NCBI GenBank assembly: GCA_017415945.1
Contig: JAFQDR010000284.1
Location: 1-32,487, forward strand
Source: Oscillospiraceae bacterium
GTDB lineage: Bacteria > Bacillota_A > Clostridia > Oscillospirales > Oscillospiraceae
DNA: 32,487 nt
Reading direction: 5' to 3'
The notes below the pieces were generated by a model, which was not told where the DNA came from, did no database searches, and saw only the letters and a list, made by a program, of their open reading frames with translations. Made by a program: the position numbers and the translations under genes. Position 1 is the stretch's first letter; each line of letters begins with the position of its first letter. This document shows positions 7,175 through 14,148 of this stretch, piece by piece.

Positions 7175-8218
7175 ATGAGAGTACTCATGATCGGCGCAGG
7201 CGACATTGCCAAGTCTCACGGCAGAGCTGTGGTCAAGCTGGGCGGCAAGGTCATCGGCGCATTTGACGTCAACAAGGAAGGGCTGAGAAAATACTGCGCA
7301 GAATTTGAGTGCGACGCACTGGAATACGAGCAGCTGGATGAATACATCGAAAAGGCTGACTATGTGGTTCTCTGCACGCCTCCCACCAAGCGCATTGATT
7401 ATGCGGAAAAGATTCTCAAGGCACACAAGCCCATGTACATGGAAAAGCCCATTGCAACCACCATGGAGGATGCACAGATTCTGGTGGACATGGCTGTGAA
7501 GTATGACGGCAAGATTCTGGTAGGCTTTGCGCACCGCTATCGTCCCGCATTCCGGAAGATGGTAGAGCTGGTGGAAAGCGGTATTCTGGGCGAACCTGTG
7601 CAGGCCTTCTCCCATCGCTATGGCCCCGGCTTCGGCTTCGGTCAGCGCTCTCTGGGTGAATCCTGGCGTACCGACCCCAATCTGGCCTGCGGCATGACCA
7701 TCGAATCCATCTCCCACGAATTTAACCTGCTCAGCGCACTGGTAGGTGAATTCGAAACTATCGCAGCCAATGTGAAGGGCACCATTCCCTCCGTTCCCAA
7801 GTATGACACCAACACCAACATGACCATGCGCGCCAGAAACGGTGCCATCGTTACCATCGGTGCAAGCTGGTCCTCCGCTGTGGGTGTGAATGTGAAGGGC
7901 TACATCGGCACCAAGGGCGCTGTGTTCCTGAAGGGCCGCAATATGTTCGAGTTTGACGAAGTGGTTTACAAGACCATCGATATGCCCACCGAACAGTCCT
8001 TCATTTTCAACGACTCCTACGCAAAGGATCAGGACGGCGTTATTTACAACGCTCATGTACATATGTTTGACTGCCTGCGCAACGGCAAGGAATTCTGCAC
8101 ACCTCTGTCCGAAGGCGTCAAGGTGCTGCTGCTGAGCAATGCGGCACTGGAATCCAGCCGCGACAGCAAGACCGTTATGCTGAACTACGAAGTCAAAGAC
8201 GCTTACGTTTGCGAATAA
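7175..8218 (+). CDS. Gfo/Idh/MocA-family NAD(P)-dependent oxidoreductase
   Basis: A 347-residue cytoplasmic dehydrogenase of the glucose-fructose oxidoreductase/inositol dehydrogenase family. The N-terminal Rossmann fold has MIGAGDIAKSHGRAV and IGAFDVNKEG. EKPIATTMEDAQ carries the family EKP motif whose Lys helps hydride transfer. FAHRYRPAF and an ESISHEFNLLSAL His segment follow in the C-terminal substrate domain. TAGGAGGAAACAGAA precedes the ATG. It is the first gene of a run with a split transketolase and a TRAP importer, so it probably oxidises a sugar or polyol brought in by that importer. The actual substrate cannot be read from the sequence. Confidence 0.9.
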   Translation: MRVLMIGAGDIAKSHGRAVVKLGGKVIGAFDVNKEGLRKYCAEFECDALEYEQLDEYIEKADYVVLCTPPTKRIDYAEKILKAHKPMYMEKPIATTMEDAQILVDMAVKYDGKILVGFAHRYRPAFRKMVELVESGILGEPVQAFSHRYGPGFGFGQRSLGESWRTDPNLACGMTIESISHEFNLLSALVGEFETIAANVKGTIPSVPKYDTNTNMTMRARNGAIVTIGASWSSAVGVNVKGYIGTKGAVFLKGRNMFEFDEVVYKTIDMPTEQSFIFNDSYAKDQDGVIYNAHVHMFDCLRNGKEFCTPLSEGVKVLLLSNAALESSRDSKTVMLNYEVKDAYVCE

Positions 8219-8297
8219 TTTTTCTTTGCATCCAATGGGGGAGCCCTTGGTGCGAGCGAGGGCTTCTCCGAAGCAGAATCAAATTGAGGTGATAAAT

Positions 8298-9131
8298 ATG
8301 ACCAATCAGGAAATGACTGCACTGAAGAACAAGGCCACCGAGCTGCGTATTCGTGTTGTAGATATGATCCACAAGAGCAAATCCGGTCATCCCGGCGGCG
8401 CACTGTCCGCTGCGGAATTTACCACGGCATGCTACTTCCACTTTATGAACGTAGACCCCGCAAATCCCAAGTGGGAAGACCGCGACCGCTTTGTACTGTC
8501 CAAGGGCCATGCCTGCCCCGTACAGTATGCGGCACTGGCTATGAAGGGCTTCTTCCCTCTGGAGGTTCTGGATACCCTCCGTCAGGAAGGCTCCATCCTG
8601 CAGGGTCATCCCTGCATGAAGAAGTGCCCCGGCATCGACATCTCCACCGGTTCTCTGGGGCAAGGTCTGGCCTGTGCCGTGGGCATGGCGCTGGCTGCCA
8701 AGATGGACGGTAAGGACTACTATGTTTACTGCGCCGTAGGCGACGGTGAATGTCAGGAAGGCGAGATCTGGGAAGCCTGCCAGACTGCAAACAAGTACAA
8801 TCTGGATAACCTGATTGTATTTGTAGACAACAACAATCTGCAGATCGACGGCACCTGCGATGAAGTCATGCCCAACATCCATCTGGGCAACAAGTTCCGC
8901 GCATTCGGTTTCGATGCCTACGAAATCGACGGCAACAGCATGGAACAGGTAGTGGCAGCCATTGAGCTGGCAAAGACTGTGAAGAACGGCAGACCCAAGT
9001 GCCTGTTTGCCAATACCGTAAAGGGTAAGGGCGTCAGCTTTATGGAAAACCAGTGCGGCTGGCACGGCATTGCACCCAACGATGCTGAGCATAAGCAGGC
9101 GATGGAAGAGCTCAATGCTCTGTACATTTAA
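8298..9131 (+). CDS. Transketolase, N-terminal (TPP-binding) subunit
   Basis: A 277-residue half-size transketolase. HPGGALSAAEFTTACYFHFMNVDP and DRFVLSKGHACPVQYAALA match the thiamine-diphosphate domain, and GDGECQEGEIWEACQTANKYNLDNLIVFVDNNN is the metal/TPP GDG-N motif (written in parts here: GDGECQEG, then VFVDNNN). Start at ATG 8298, with TGAGGTG at 8285-8291 in front; an upstream ATG at 8226 has no ribosome site and overlaps the preceding leader. The subunit needs the partner encoded 12 bp downstream. Split transketolases of this kind occur in pentose metabolism and in specialised pathways such as apulose-phosphate or sulfoquinovose breakdown, so it need not be the housekeeping enzyme. 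Confidence 0.93.
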   Translation: MTNQEMTALKNKATELRIRVVDMIHKSKSGHPGGALSAAEFTTACYFHFMNVDPANPKWEDRDRFVLSKGHACPVQYAALAMKGFFPLEVLDTLRQEGSILQGHPCMKKCPGIDISTGSLGQGLACAVGMALAAKMDGKDYYVYCAVGDGECQEGEIWEACQTANKYNLDNLIVFVDNNNLQIDGTCDEVMPNIHLGNKFRAFGFDAYEIDGNSMEQVVAAIELAKTVKNGRPKCLFANTVKGKGVSFMENQCGWHGIAPNDAEHKQAMEELNALYI

Positions 9132-9143
9132 GGAGGGTGCACT

Positions 9144-10079
9144 ATGGAACAGAAAAAAATTGCAACCCGTGATGGCTTCGGTGAAGCCATCGTAGAAGCA
9201 GGCAAGGCCAATCGTCAGGTCTGCGTTGTAGATATCGACATCGGTAAGTCTTGCAAGACCGGCGCATTCCGCAAGGAACTGCCCGACCGGTATCTGAACG
9301 TGGGCATTGCGGAGCAGAACGGTGCGGGCCTGGCAGCGGGTCTGGCTACCTGCGGCAAGATCCCCTTCGTGGTCACCTATGCGGCCTTCGGCTCCATGCG
9401 TATCTGCGAAATGATTCGCCAGCAGATCTGCTATCCCGATCTGAACGTAAAGATCGCCTGCTCCCACGGCGGTCTGACCCCTGCCAATGACGGGGCAAGC
9501 CATCAGGCTATCGAAGATATGGGCATCATGCGTACCCTGCCCAACATGACCGTGATTATGCCCGCTGACTACTATGCAGCCAAGGCACTGGTCAAGGCAG
9601 CTGCGGAAACCTACGGGCCCATGTATCTGCGCTTCACCCGCGACGCCATTCCTGTCATCTATGATGAAAACGCTGTCTTCACCATCGGCAAGGCAAACCT
9701 GCTGCGTGAAGGCAAGGACGTGGCCATTATCGCCAACGGTGACACTGTTCGTCTGGCACTGGAGGCTGCGGAAGTACTGGCAGCAAAGGGCTATACCGCC
9801 CGCGTGCTGGATATGCACACCATCAAGCCTCTGGATGTGGAAGCAGTCAATGCCTGCATTAACGACATCGGCAAAATCATCACCGTAGAAGACCACAACA
9901 TTCTCAATGGTCTGGGCTCCGCTGTGGCTGACGTAGTGGCAGAATCCGGCAAGGCAGTTCTCCGCCGTATCGGCGTTCAGGATCAGTACGGTATGTCTGC
10001 TCCCTATGACCGACTGCTGGCTATGAACGGCATCACCACAGAAAACATTGTTGCTAAGGCAATGGAATTGATTGGATAA
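9144..10079 (+). CDS. Transketolase, C-terminal (pyrimidine-binding) subunit
   Basis: A 311-residue partner of the upstream subunit. YLNVGIAEQNGAGLAAGLA contains the catalytic Glu that activates thiamine diphosphate. FVVTYAAFGSMRICEMIRQQ and CSHGGLTPANDGASHQAIED are typical pyrimidine-domain blocks. MYLRFTRDAIPVIYDE and VITVEDHNILNGLG belong to the end of that domain and the C-terminal domain. AAGGAGGGTGCACT precedes ATG 9144. Together the pair makes one active site at the interface. No other carbohydrate kinase or isomerase lies in the locus, which leaves the donor and acceptor sugars open. Confidence 0.93.
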   Translation: MEQKKIATRDGFGEAIVEAGKANRQVCVVDIDIGKSCKTGAFRKELPDRYLNVGIAEQNGAGLAAGLATCGKIPFVVTYAAFGSMRICEMIRQQICYPDLNVKIACSHGGLTPANDGASHQAIEDMGIMRTLPNMTVIMPADYYAAKALVKAAAETYGPMYLRFTRDAIPVIYDENAVFTIGKANLLREGKDVAIIANGDTVRLALEAAEVLAAKGYTARVLDMHTIKPLDVEAVNACINDIGKIITVEDHNILNGLGSAVADVVAESGKAVLRRIGVQDQYGMSAPYDRLLAMNGITTENIVAKAMELIG

Positions 10080-10096
10080 CAGGCGTTCTCCTCGCC

Positions 10097-10160
10097 GCAG
10101 CCGTGCTTCGGCTTCCGGTACCGTGCAAGCCAAACTGAAGCGGTGGTCGGGCACGGCTGC
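10097..10160. promoter_or_regulatory. Long nested stem-loop between transketolase and dctP
   Basis: Outer arms GCAGCCGTGC (10097-10106) and GCACGGCTGC (10151-10160) pair perfectly. Inside, GGCTT/AAGCC and nearby GCTTC/GAAGC can pair as competing or partial stems. No U-tract follows. It may protect or process the transcript between enzyme and transporter genes. Confidence 0.55.
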
Positions 10161-10190
10161 ATTTGAGAAAAATGTAATATACAGTAGAAA

Positions 10191-10208
10191 ATCCGAGAAT
10201 ACTCGGAT
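10191..10208. promoter_or_regulatory. Small palindrome in the dctP leader
   Basis: ATCCGAG-AATA-CTCGGAT, a perfect 7-bp stem, 36 bp before the dctP ATG. It could be an operator or an mRNA hairpin. It does not match the TTGT-N3-ACAA motif. Confidence 0.4.
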
Positions 10209-10244
10209 AAAATAGAAAATAAGTAAAAAACAGGAGGAATCCCC

Positions 10245-11267
10245 ATGAAAAAGCTCATCGCCCTGCTGATGGCACTCACCATGATCTTCGCGCTGTGCGC
10301 CTGCGGCGGCGGCTCCGACGACGCTGCTACCGATGAAACCGGCGGCTTCGACAAGATCAATCTCACTATGACCGTAAACGGCACCGACACCCAGATCGAC
10401 ACTCTGGTTGGTCAGAAGTTCGCTGAACTGGTTGACGAAGCAACCGGCGGCGCAGTTGTGATCGACGTTTTCCCCAATGACCAGCTGGCAGGCGGCAACG
10501 CAGCCAAGGGCATGGAAATGCTGGCTGACGGCTCCGTTGACATTGCTGCATACGCAACCGTTACCATGGGCGCTCTGGACGAAGCTCTGACCGTTGGTCT
10601 GACTCCCTGGATCTTTGACGACTATGCAGACGCTCGCGCAACCATTGACTCCACCGGTCTGCCCTACTATGCTGACATTCTGGACGACTATAACATCACC
10701 CTGATTGGCTCTTTCCACAACGGCTTCCGTCAGCTGTCCAACAGCAAGCGCGCTGTTCTGACCCCCGCTGACATGGCAGGTCTGAAGATCCGTACCCCCG
10801 GCTCTGCAATTTACCAGAATACCTTCACTGCTCTGGGCGCATCTCCCTCTACCCTGAATTGGGGCGAAGTTTTCACTGCTCTGCAGCAGGGCACCATTGA
10901 CGGTCAGGAAAACGGTTTGTCCATCACCAACACCTCCGGCGTTCTGGAAGTACAGCCCTACGTTACCGTTTGGAACTACAGCTATGAAAACGACCTGCTG
11001 ATGTTCAACTCCGACATCTGGAACTCTCTGAACGACGAAACCAGAGCTGTCCTGCAGGAAAAGGCACTGGAAGCATGCAACTGGGGCCGCGACGTTGTAG
11101 AAGCTGAACACGAAACCCTGATCGAACAGTTCCGCGCTGACGGCATTCAGGTTGACGTTCTGACCGAAGAACAGGTTGCTCTGTTCAAGGAAGCAGTTGC
11201 TGACGTTAAGGCTGACTTCCTGGCAGGCTTTGATGCAAGCGCTAAGGCTGCATTCGGCATCGAATAA
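10245..11267 (+). CDS. dctP: TRAP transporter substrate-binding lipoprotein (DctP family)
   Basis: The 340-residue protein starts with a lipoprotein signal (MKKLIALLMALTMIFALCAC) with cleavage expected before a Cys near position 20, followed by a Gly/Asp-rich linker that tethers it outside the membrane. The mature part has DctP blocks: GQKFAELVDEATGGAV.IDVFPNDQLAGG, MEMLADGSVDIAA and LKIRTPGSAIYQNTFTALGASP, whose Arg is the usual carboxylate-binding residue. EVFTALQQGTIDGQEN is also typical. An acidic substrate such as a sugar acid is therefore expected. CAGGAGGAATCCCC precedes ATG 10245. The membrane subunits follow. A strong stem-loop between dctP and dctQ may allow extra binding protein to be made. 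Confidence 0.93.
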   Translation: MKKLIALLMALTMIFALCACGGGSDDAATDETGGFDKINLTMTVNGTDTQIDTLVGQKFAELVDEATGGAVVIDVFPNDQLAGGNAAKGMEMLADGSVDIAAYATVTMGALDEALTVGLTPWIFDDYADARATIDSTGLPYYADILDDYNITLIGSFHNGFRQLSNSKRAVLTPADMAGLKIRTPGSAIYQNTFTALGASPSTLNWGEVFTALQQGTIDGQENGLSITNTSGVLEVQPYVTVWNYSYENDLLMFNSDIWNSLNDETRAVLQEKALEACNWGRDVVEAEHETLIEQFRADGIQVDVLTEEQVALFKEAVADVKADFLAGFDASAKAAFGIE

Positions 11268-11291
11268 TTTCAGAGAACCTCATTATATGCG

Positions 11292-11318
11292 GAAGGGCCG
11301 AACTTGAGTCGGCCCTTC
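11292..11318. promoter_or_regulatory. Intercistronic stem-loop between dctP and dctQ
   Basis: Perfect 10-bp stem GAAGGGCCGA/TCGGCCCTTC with 7-nt loop, 24 bp after the dctP stop. No U-run follows, so it more likely stabilises the dctP end of the mRNA or thins transcription than stops it. Confidence 0.6.
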
Positions 11319-11346
11319 TGGACAACCAATGAAAGGTAAAATCGCT

Positions 11347-11874
11347 ATGATAAAGAAACTCATTGATAACTTTGAGGAGATCGTAGTTATAATTGCACTG
11401 ACTGTAATGACGGTTCTGACGTTTTCCAATGTCGTTACCCGTTATGTGTTCAACTTTTCCATGAACTTCGCGGAAGAGATCTCCACATATTCCTTCGTCC
11501 TTTTGAGCCTGTTCGGCGCATCAATTGCGCTCAAGCGCGGTGCGCATCTGGGCTTTACCCTGCTGGCTGAGCATGTTCCCTCCATCGTAGCTCGTATATT
11601 TGAAATCATTTCAGCACTGTCCGGCGTGCTGTTTGCAGGCGTTATTTTCCGTTACGGCATCAGCATGGTCATTACCCAGTTTGAACGCGGTCAGCTGTCT
11701 CTGGGCGTACAGATCCCCGAATGGATCTATGGTTCTTTTGTTCCTCTGGGGGCATTCTTCCTGCTGCTGCGCTTCATTGAGCTGCTGATCAATGCCATCA
11801 GAGGCAAGGCTGCAGTGAAGGAAGACGTACTGGCAGATGCAATTGCAAATGCCGAAGAAGCAAAGGAGGGCTAA
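11347..11874 (+). CDS. dctQ: TRAP transporter small permease (DctQ)
   Basis: About 175 residues with four hydrophobic segments: VVIIALTVMTVLTFSNVVTRYVF, SFVLLSLFGASIAL, a long segment around ALSGVLFAGVIFRYG, and GAFFLLLRFIELLI. FNFSMNFAEEISTYSFVLLSLFGASIALKRG (FAEE, then Arg/Gly) is the DctQ family pattern. DctQ links the binding protein to the large channel subunit. ATG 11347 is preferred because AAAGG precedes it, although ATG 11329 is in frame and cannot be excluded. The large subunit starts 3 bp after the stop. Confidence 0.88.
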   Translation: MIKKLIDNFEEIVVIIALTVMTVLTFSNVVTRYVFNFSMNFAEEISTYSFVLLSLFGASIALKRGAHLGFTLLAEHVPSIVARIFEIISALSGVLFAGVIFRYGISMVITQFERGQLSLGVQIPEWIYGSFVPLGAFFLLLRFIELLINAIRGKAAVKEDVLADAIANAEEAKEG

Positions 11875-11877
11875 AGC

Positions 11878-13170
11878 ATGGTAACAACTGTATTGTTTGG
11901 TCTGTTTGCAGTCCTGCTGCTGATCGGCACTCCCATTGCAATGTGTCTGGGTATGTCCAGCGTAGCGGCAATGATCGTCATGGGCGCAGGCCGCTCTTTG
12001 GATATCGTTCTGGGTACCGTTCCTCAGCTGGTTTCCGCTGCTATCACCAAGTCCGTTCTGATGGCGATTCCTTTCTTTATTCTGGGCGGCAACGTCATGG
12101 AAAAGGCGGGCATCTCCACTCGTTTGATCAATCTGGCACAGGCCTGCGTTGGTCATTTCAAGGGCGGCGTGGCCATGGTGTGCGTTCTGGTTGCCTGCTT
12201 CTTTGCGGCAATCTCCGGCTCCGGTCCCGCTACCGTTGCGGCTCTGGGTCTGATCCTCATTCCCGCTATGATTAAGGTCGGCTATCAGCCTGCCTTTGCC
12301 GCTGCACTGATGGCTACCGCAGGTGCCATCGGCGTTATTATTCCTCCTTCCATTACCTTTGTTGTTTACGGCTCCATTTCCGACGTTTCCATCGGTGATC
12401 TGTTCATCTCAGGTGTCATCCCCGGTCTGCTGATGGGTGCTGCACTGATTGCTGTTACCCTGTGGATCGGCCGCAAGAGCGACCTGAAGCTGCTGCCCAA
12501 GGCAAGCTGGAAGGAACGCTGGGTTGCTTTCAAGGATGCATTCTGGGGTCTGCTGATGCCCGTTATCATTCTGGGCGGCATCTACGGCGGTATCTTTACC
12601 CCCACCGAGGCTGCAGCGGTTTCCGCGGTTTACGGTCTGTTTGTGGGTCTGGTGATTTACCGCACCCTGAAGCTCAAAGATTTGAAGAAAATCATTGTTG
12701 ACACCGCTTCCACCACCGCTGTGGTCATGTTGATCACCGCTGCGGCATCTCTGTTTGCTTATGTTCTGACCCGTGCGCGTCTGGACGTTGCGATTTCCGG
12801 TGCGCTGGAAACCTTCGCATCCGGCAACGTTGTGGTCTTCCTGATCATCGTTAACGTTTGTCTGCTGATTGCGGGCTGCTTCTTGGATTCCACCTCTGCT
12901 TTGTATATTTTCACCCCTCTGTTCCTGCCTGTTGCGGAAGCACTGGGCATGAATCTGGTCCACTTCGGCACCATCATGATCGTAAACCTGGCAATCGGTC
13001 TGGTCACTCCTCCCGTAGGTGTCAACCTGTATGTTGCCTGCGGCATCGCGGACGTAGATCTGAAGCAGATTTCCAAGGCGGTCATCCCGCTGATCATTGC
13101 GGCTCTGTTGGTGCTGCTTGCGGTTACTTACATTCCTTCTCTGTCTCTGCTCATGCTGGGCGGCGGCTAA
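11878..13170 (+). CDS. dctM: TRAP transporter large permease (DctM)
   Basis: The 430-residue multi-spanning channel subunit drives uptake with the sodium gradient. IPFFILGGNVMEKAGIS, ISGSGPATVAALG, IPPSITFVVYGSISDVSIGDLFISG and FTPTEAAAVSAVYGL are DctM signatures. The last, FLDSTSALYIFTPLFLPV and TPPVGVNLYVACGIAD, completes the family's two halves. AAAGGAGGGCTAAAGC precedes ATG 11878. The gene ends the structural operon; a terminator follows about 100 bp later and then the GntR gene. Confidence 0.95.
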   Translation: MVTTVLFGLFAVLLLIGTPIAMCLGMSSVAAMIVMGAGRSLDIVLGTVPQLVSAAITKSVLMAIPFFILGGNVMEKAGISTRLINLAQACVGHFKGGVAMVCVLVACFFAAISGSGPATVAALGLILIPAMIKVGYQPAFAAALMATAGAIGVIIPPSITFVVYGSISDVSIGDLFISGVIPGLLMGAALIAVTLWIGRKSDLKLLPKASWKERWVAFKDAFWGLLMPVIILGGIYGGIFTPTEAAAVSAVYGLFVGLVIYRTLKLKDLKKIIVDTASTTAVVMLITAAASLFAYVLTRARLDVAISGALETFASGNVVVFLIIVNVCLLIAGCFLDSTSALYIFTPLFLPVAEALGMNLVHFGTIMIVNLAIGLVTPPVGVNLYVACGIADVDLKQISKAVIPLIIAALLVLLAVTYIPSLSLLMLGGG

Positions 13171-13268
13171 GCATCCAATTTGTGCGAAAAACATTGAAAA
13201 TATCCTCCTCTATGTTCACCATTTCCCAAACTTTTCAATGTTTTTGTTTTTCCTTTTTTCTCGTGAAG

Positions 13269-13305
13269 ACCCACACAAGCCTGTCTTGTGTGGGTTTTCT
13301 TTATT
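13269..13305 (+). terminator. Rho-independent terminator after dctM
   Basis: Perfect 11-bp stem ACCCACACAAG/CTTGTGTGGGT with loop CCTGT, followed by TTTCTTTATTT. It separates the transporter operon from the regulator's own promoter. Confidence 0.88.
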
Positions 13306-13353
13306 TAGAGCAAGGAAATGATTGCGCAAAATGGAGAAAAATGATAAGATATA

Positions 13354-13364
13354 TTGTCAGACAA
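13354..13364. promoter_or_regulatory. GntR-type operator before the GntR gene
   Basis: TTGTCAGACAA, 24 bp before the gntR ATG and just downstream of a possible TTGCGC (13322)-17-TAAGAT (13345) promoter. It has the same TTGT-N3-ACAA form, and the same following GC, as the site at 7113-7123. This suggests that one regulator controls the locus and itself. Confidence 0.6.
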
Positions 13365-13387
13365 GCGTTTTGGAAAGGAGTTCGGCT

Positions 13388-14089
13388 ATGGCAACCTTCA
13401 GCCCTGTATCCAACAATAAGCTTTATATCCAGATCTATCACCAGATTTACAATGCCATCATGGACGGTACCTATAAGGTGGGGGATAAGCTCCCAAGCGA
13501 AAAGGAATTTTGCGCCATGTTCAATGTGAGCCGTGTGCCTGTCCGTGAGGCACTATGCGCGCTGGAACTGAACGGGCTGGTGGATTCTATGCAGGGTGTG
13601 GGTGTTTATGTAAAGGAACGTCCTGCCCAGATCAATAACGAATGGATGCAGCACGTGGAGCCGCAGGAGATTATTCGTGCCCGTATTGTACTGGAGCCCG
13701 ATATAGCCAGAGAAGCCGCACTGCATATTAAGCCCGAGGAGAAAAAGCAGCTGGAACAAATCATTGAGCGATTCGGCGCCCAGCATAAGGCGGGGATTGA
13801 GCCTATAGAGCCCGATAAGGAGTTCCATTTGTGCATCGCAAAGGCAAGCGGAAGCACCTTGTACAATATGCTGATGACTATTATTTTTGAGACCATGGAT
13901 CAGGCTCTGTGGGAGCTGATTCTGAGCCGTACGGTTTACACCGAAAAGCATAAAAAGCAGAATTATGAAGAACATTACTTTATTGGCCGCGCTATCATTG
14001 ACGGACGTCCCGATGATGCATATGCACTGATGAAGGAGCATATGTATCGTCTGTATGAAAGATACTGGGGCGAAATGAAAATCCAATAA
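13388..14089 (+). CDS. GntR-family regulator, FadR/FCD subfamily
   Basis: A 233-residue repressor-type protein. Residues 1-75 form the winged helix: LYIQIYHQIYNAIMDG, YKVGDKLPSEKEFCAMFNVSRVPVREALCAL and NGLVDSMQGVGVYV. The C-terminal helical FCD domain has RIVLEPDIAREAALH, an E..FHLCIAKASGS block with the metal/ligand His, and a late H (EEHYFIGRAIIDGRPDDAYALMKEHM). FCD regulators usually sense sugar acids or other carboxylates, matching the TRAP transporter. Start ATG 13388 follows AAAGGAG; earlier in-frame ATGs overlap the operator. It is transcribed separately from the operon. Confidence 0.92.
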   Translation: MATFSPVSNNKLYIQIYHQIYNAIMDGTYKVGDKLPSEKEFCAMFNVSRVPVREALCALELNGLVDSMQGVGVYVKERPAQINNEWMQHVEPQEIIRARIVLEPDIAREAALHIKPEEKKQLEQIIERFGAQHKAGIEPIEPDKEFHLCIAKASGSTLYNMLMTIIFETMDQALWELILSRTVYTEKHKKQNYEEHYFIGRAIIDGRPDDAYALMKEHMYRLYERYWGEMKIQ

Positions 14090-14095
14090 ATTCAG

Positions 14096-14127
14096 AAACT
14101 CCCCTGTCCATTTGGACAGGGGAGTTT
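14096..14127. terminator. Bidirectional hairpin terminator (dispersed, copy 2)
   Basis: Perfect 14-bp stem AAACTCCCCTGTCC/GGACAGGGGAGTTT with ATTT loop, between the converging gntR and mnmG genes. Its core is identical to the hairpin at 6912-6945. Confidence 0.75.
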
Positions 14128-14148
14128 GCATATTGTCATATTGTATGT

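Noticed and set aside
8193..11111. A 972-codon open frame on the minus strand.
   Set aside because: It lies antisense to the oxidoreductase, transketolase and dctP genes, which have clear motifs and ribosome sites. Its Cys/His/Gly-rich sequence matches no family and reflects the codon bias of the sense strand.
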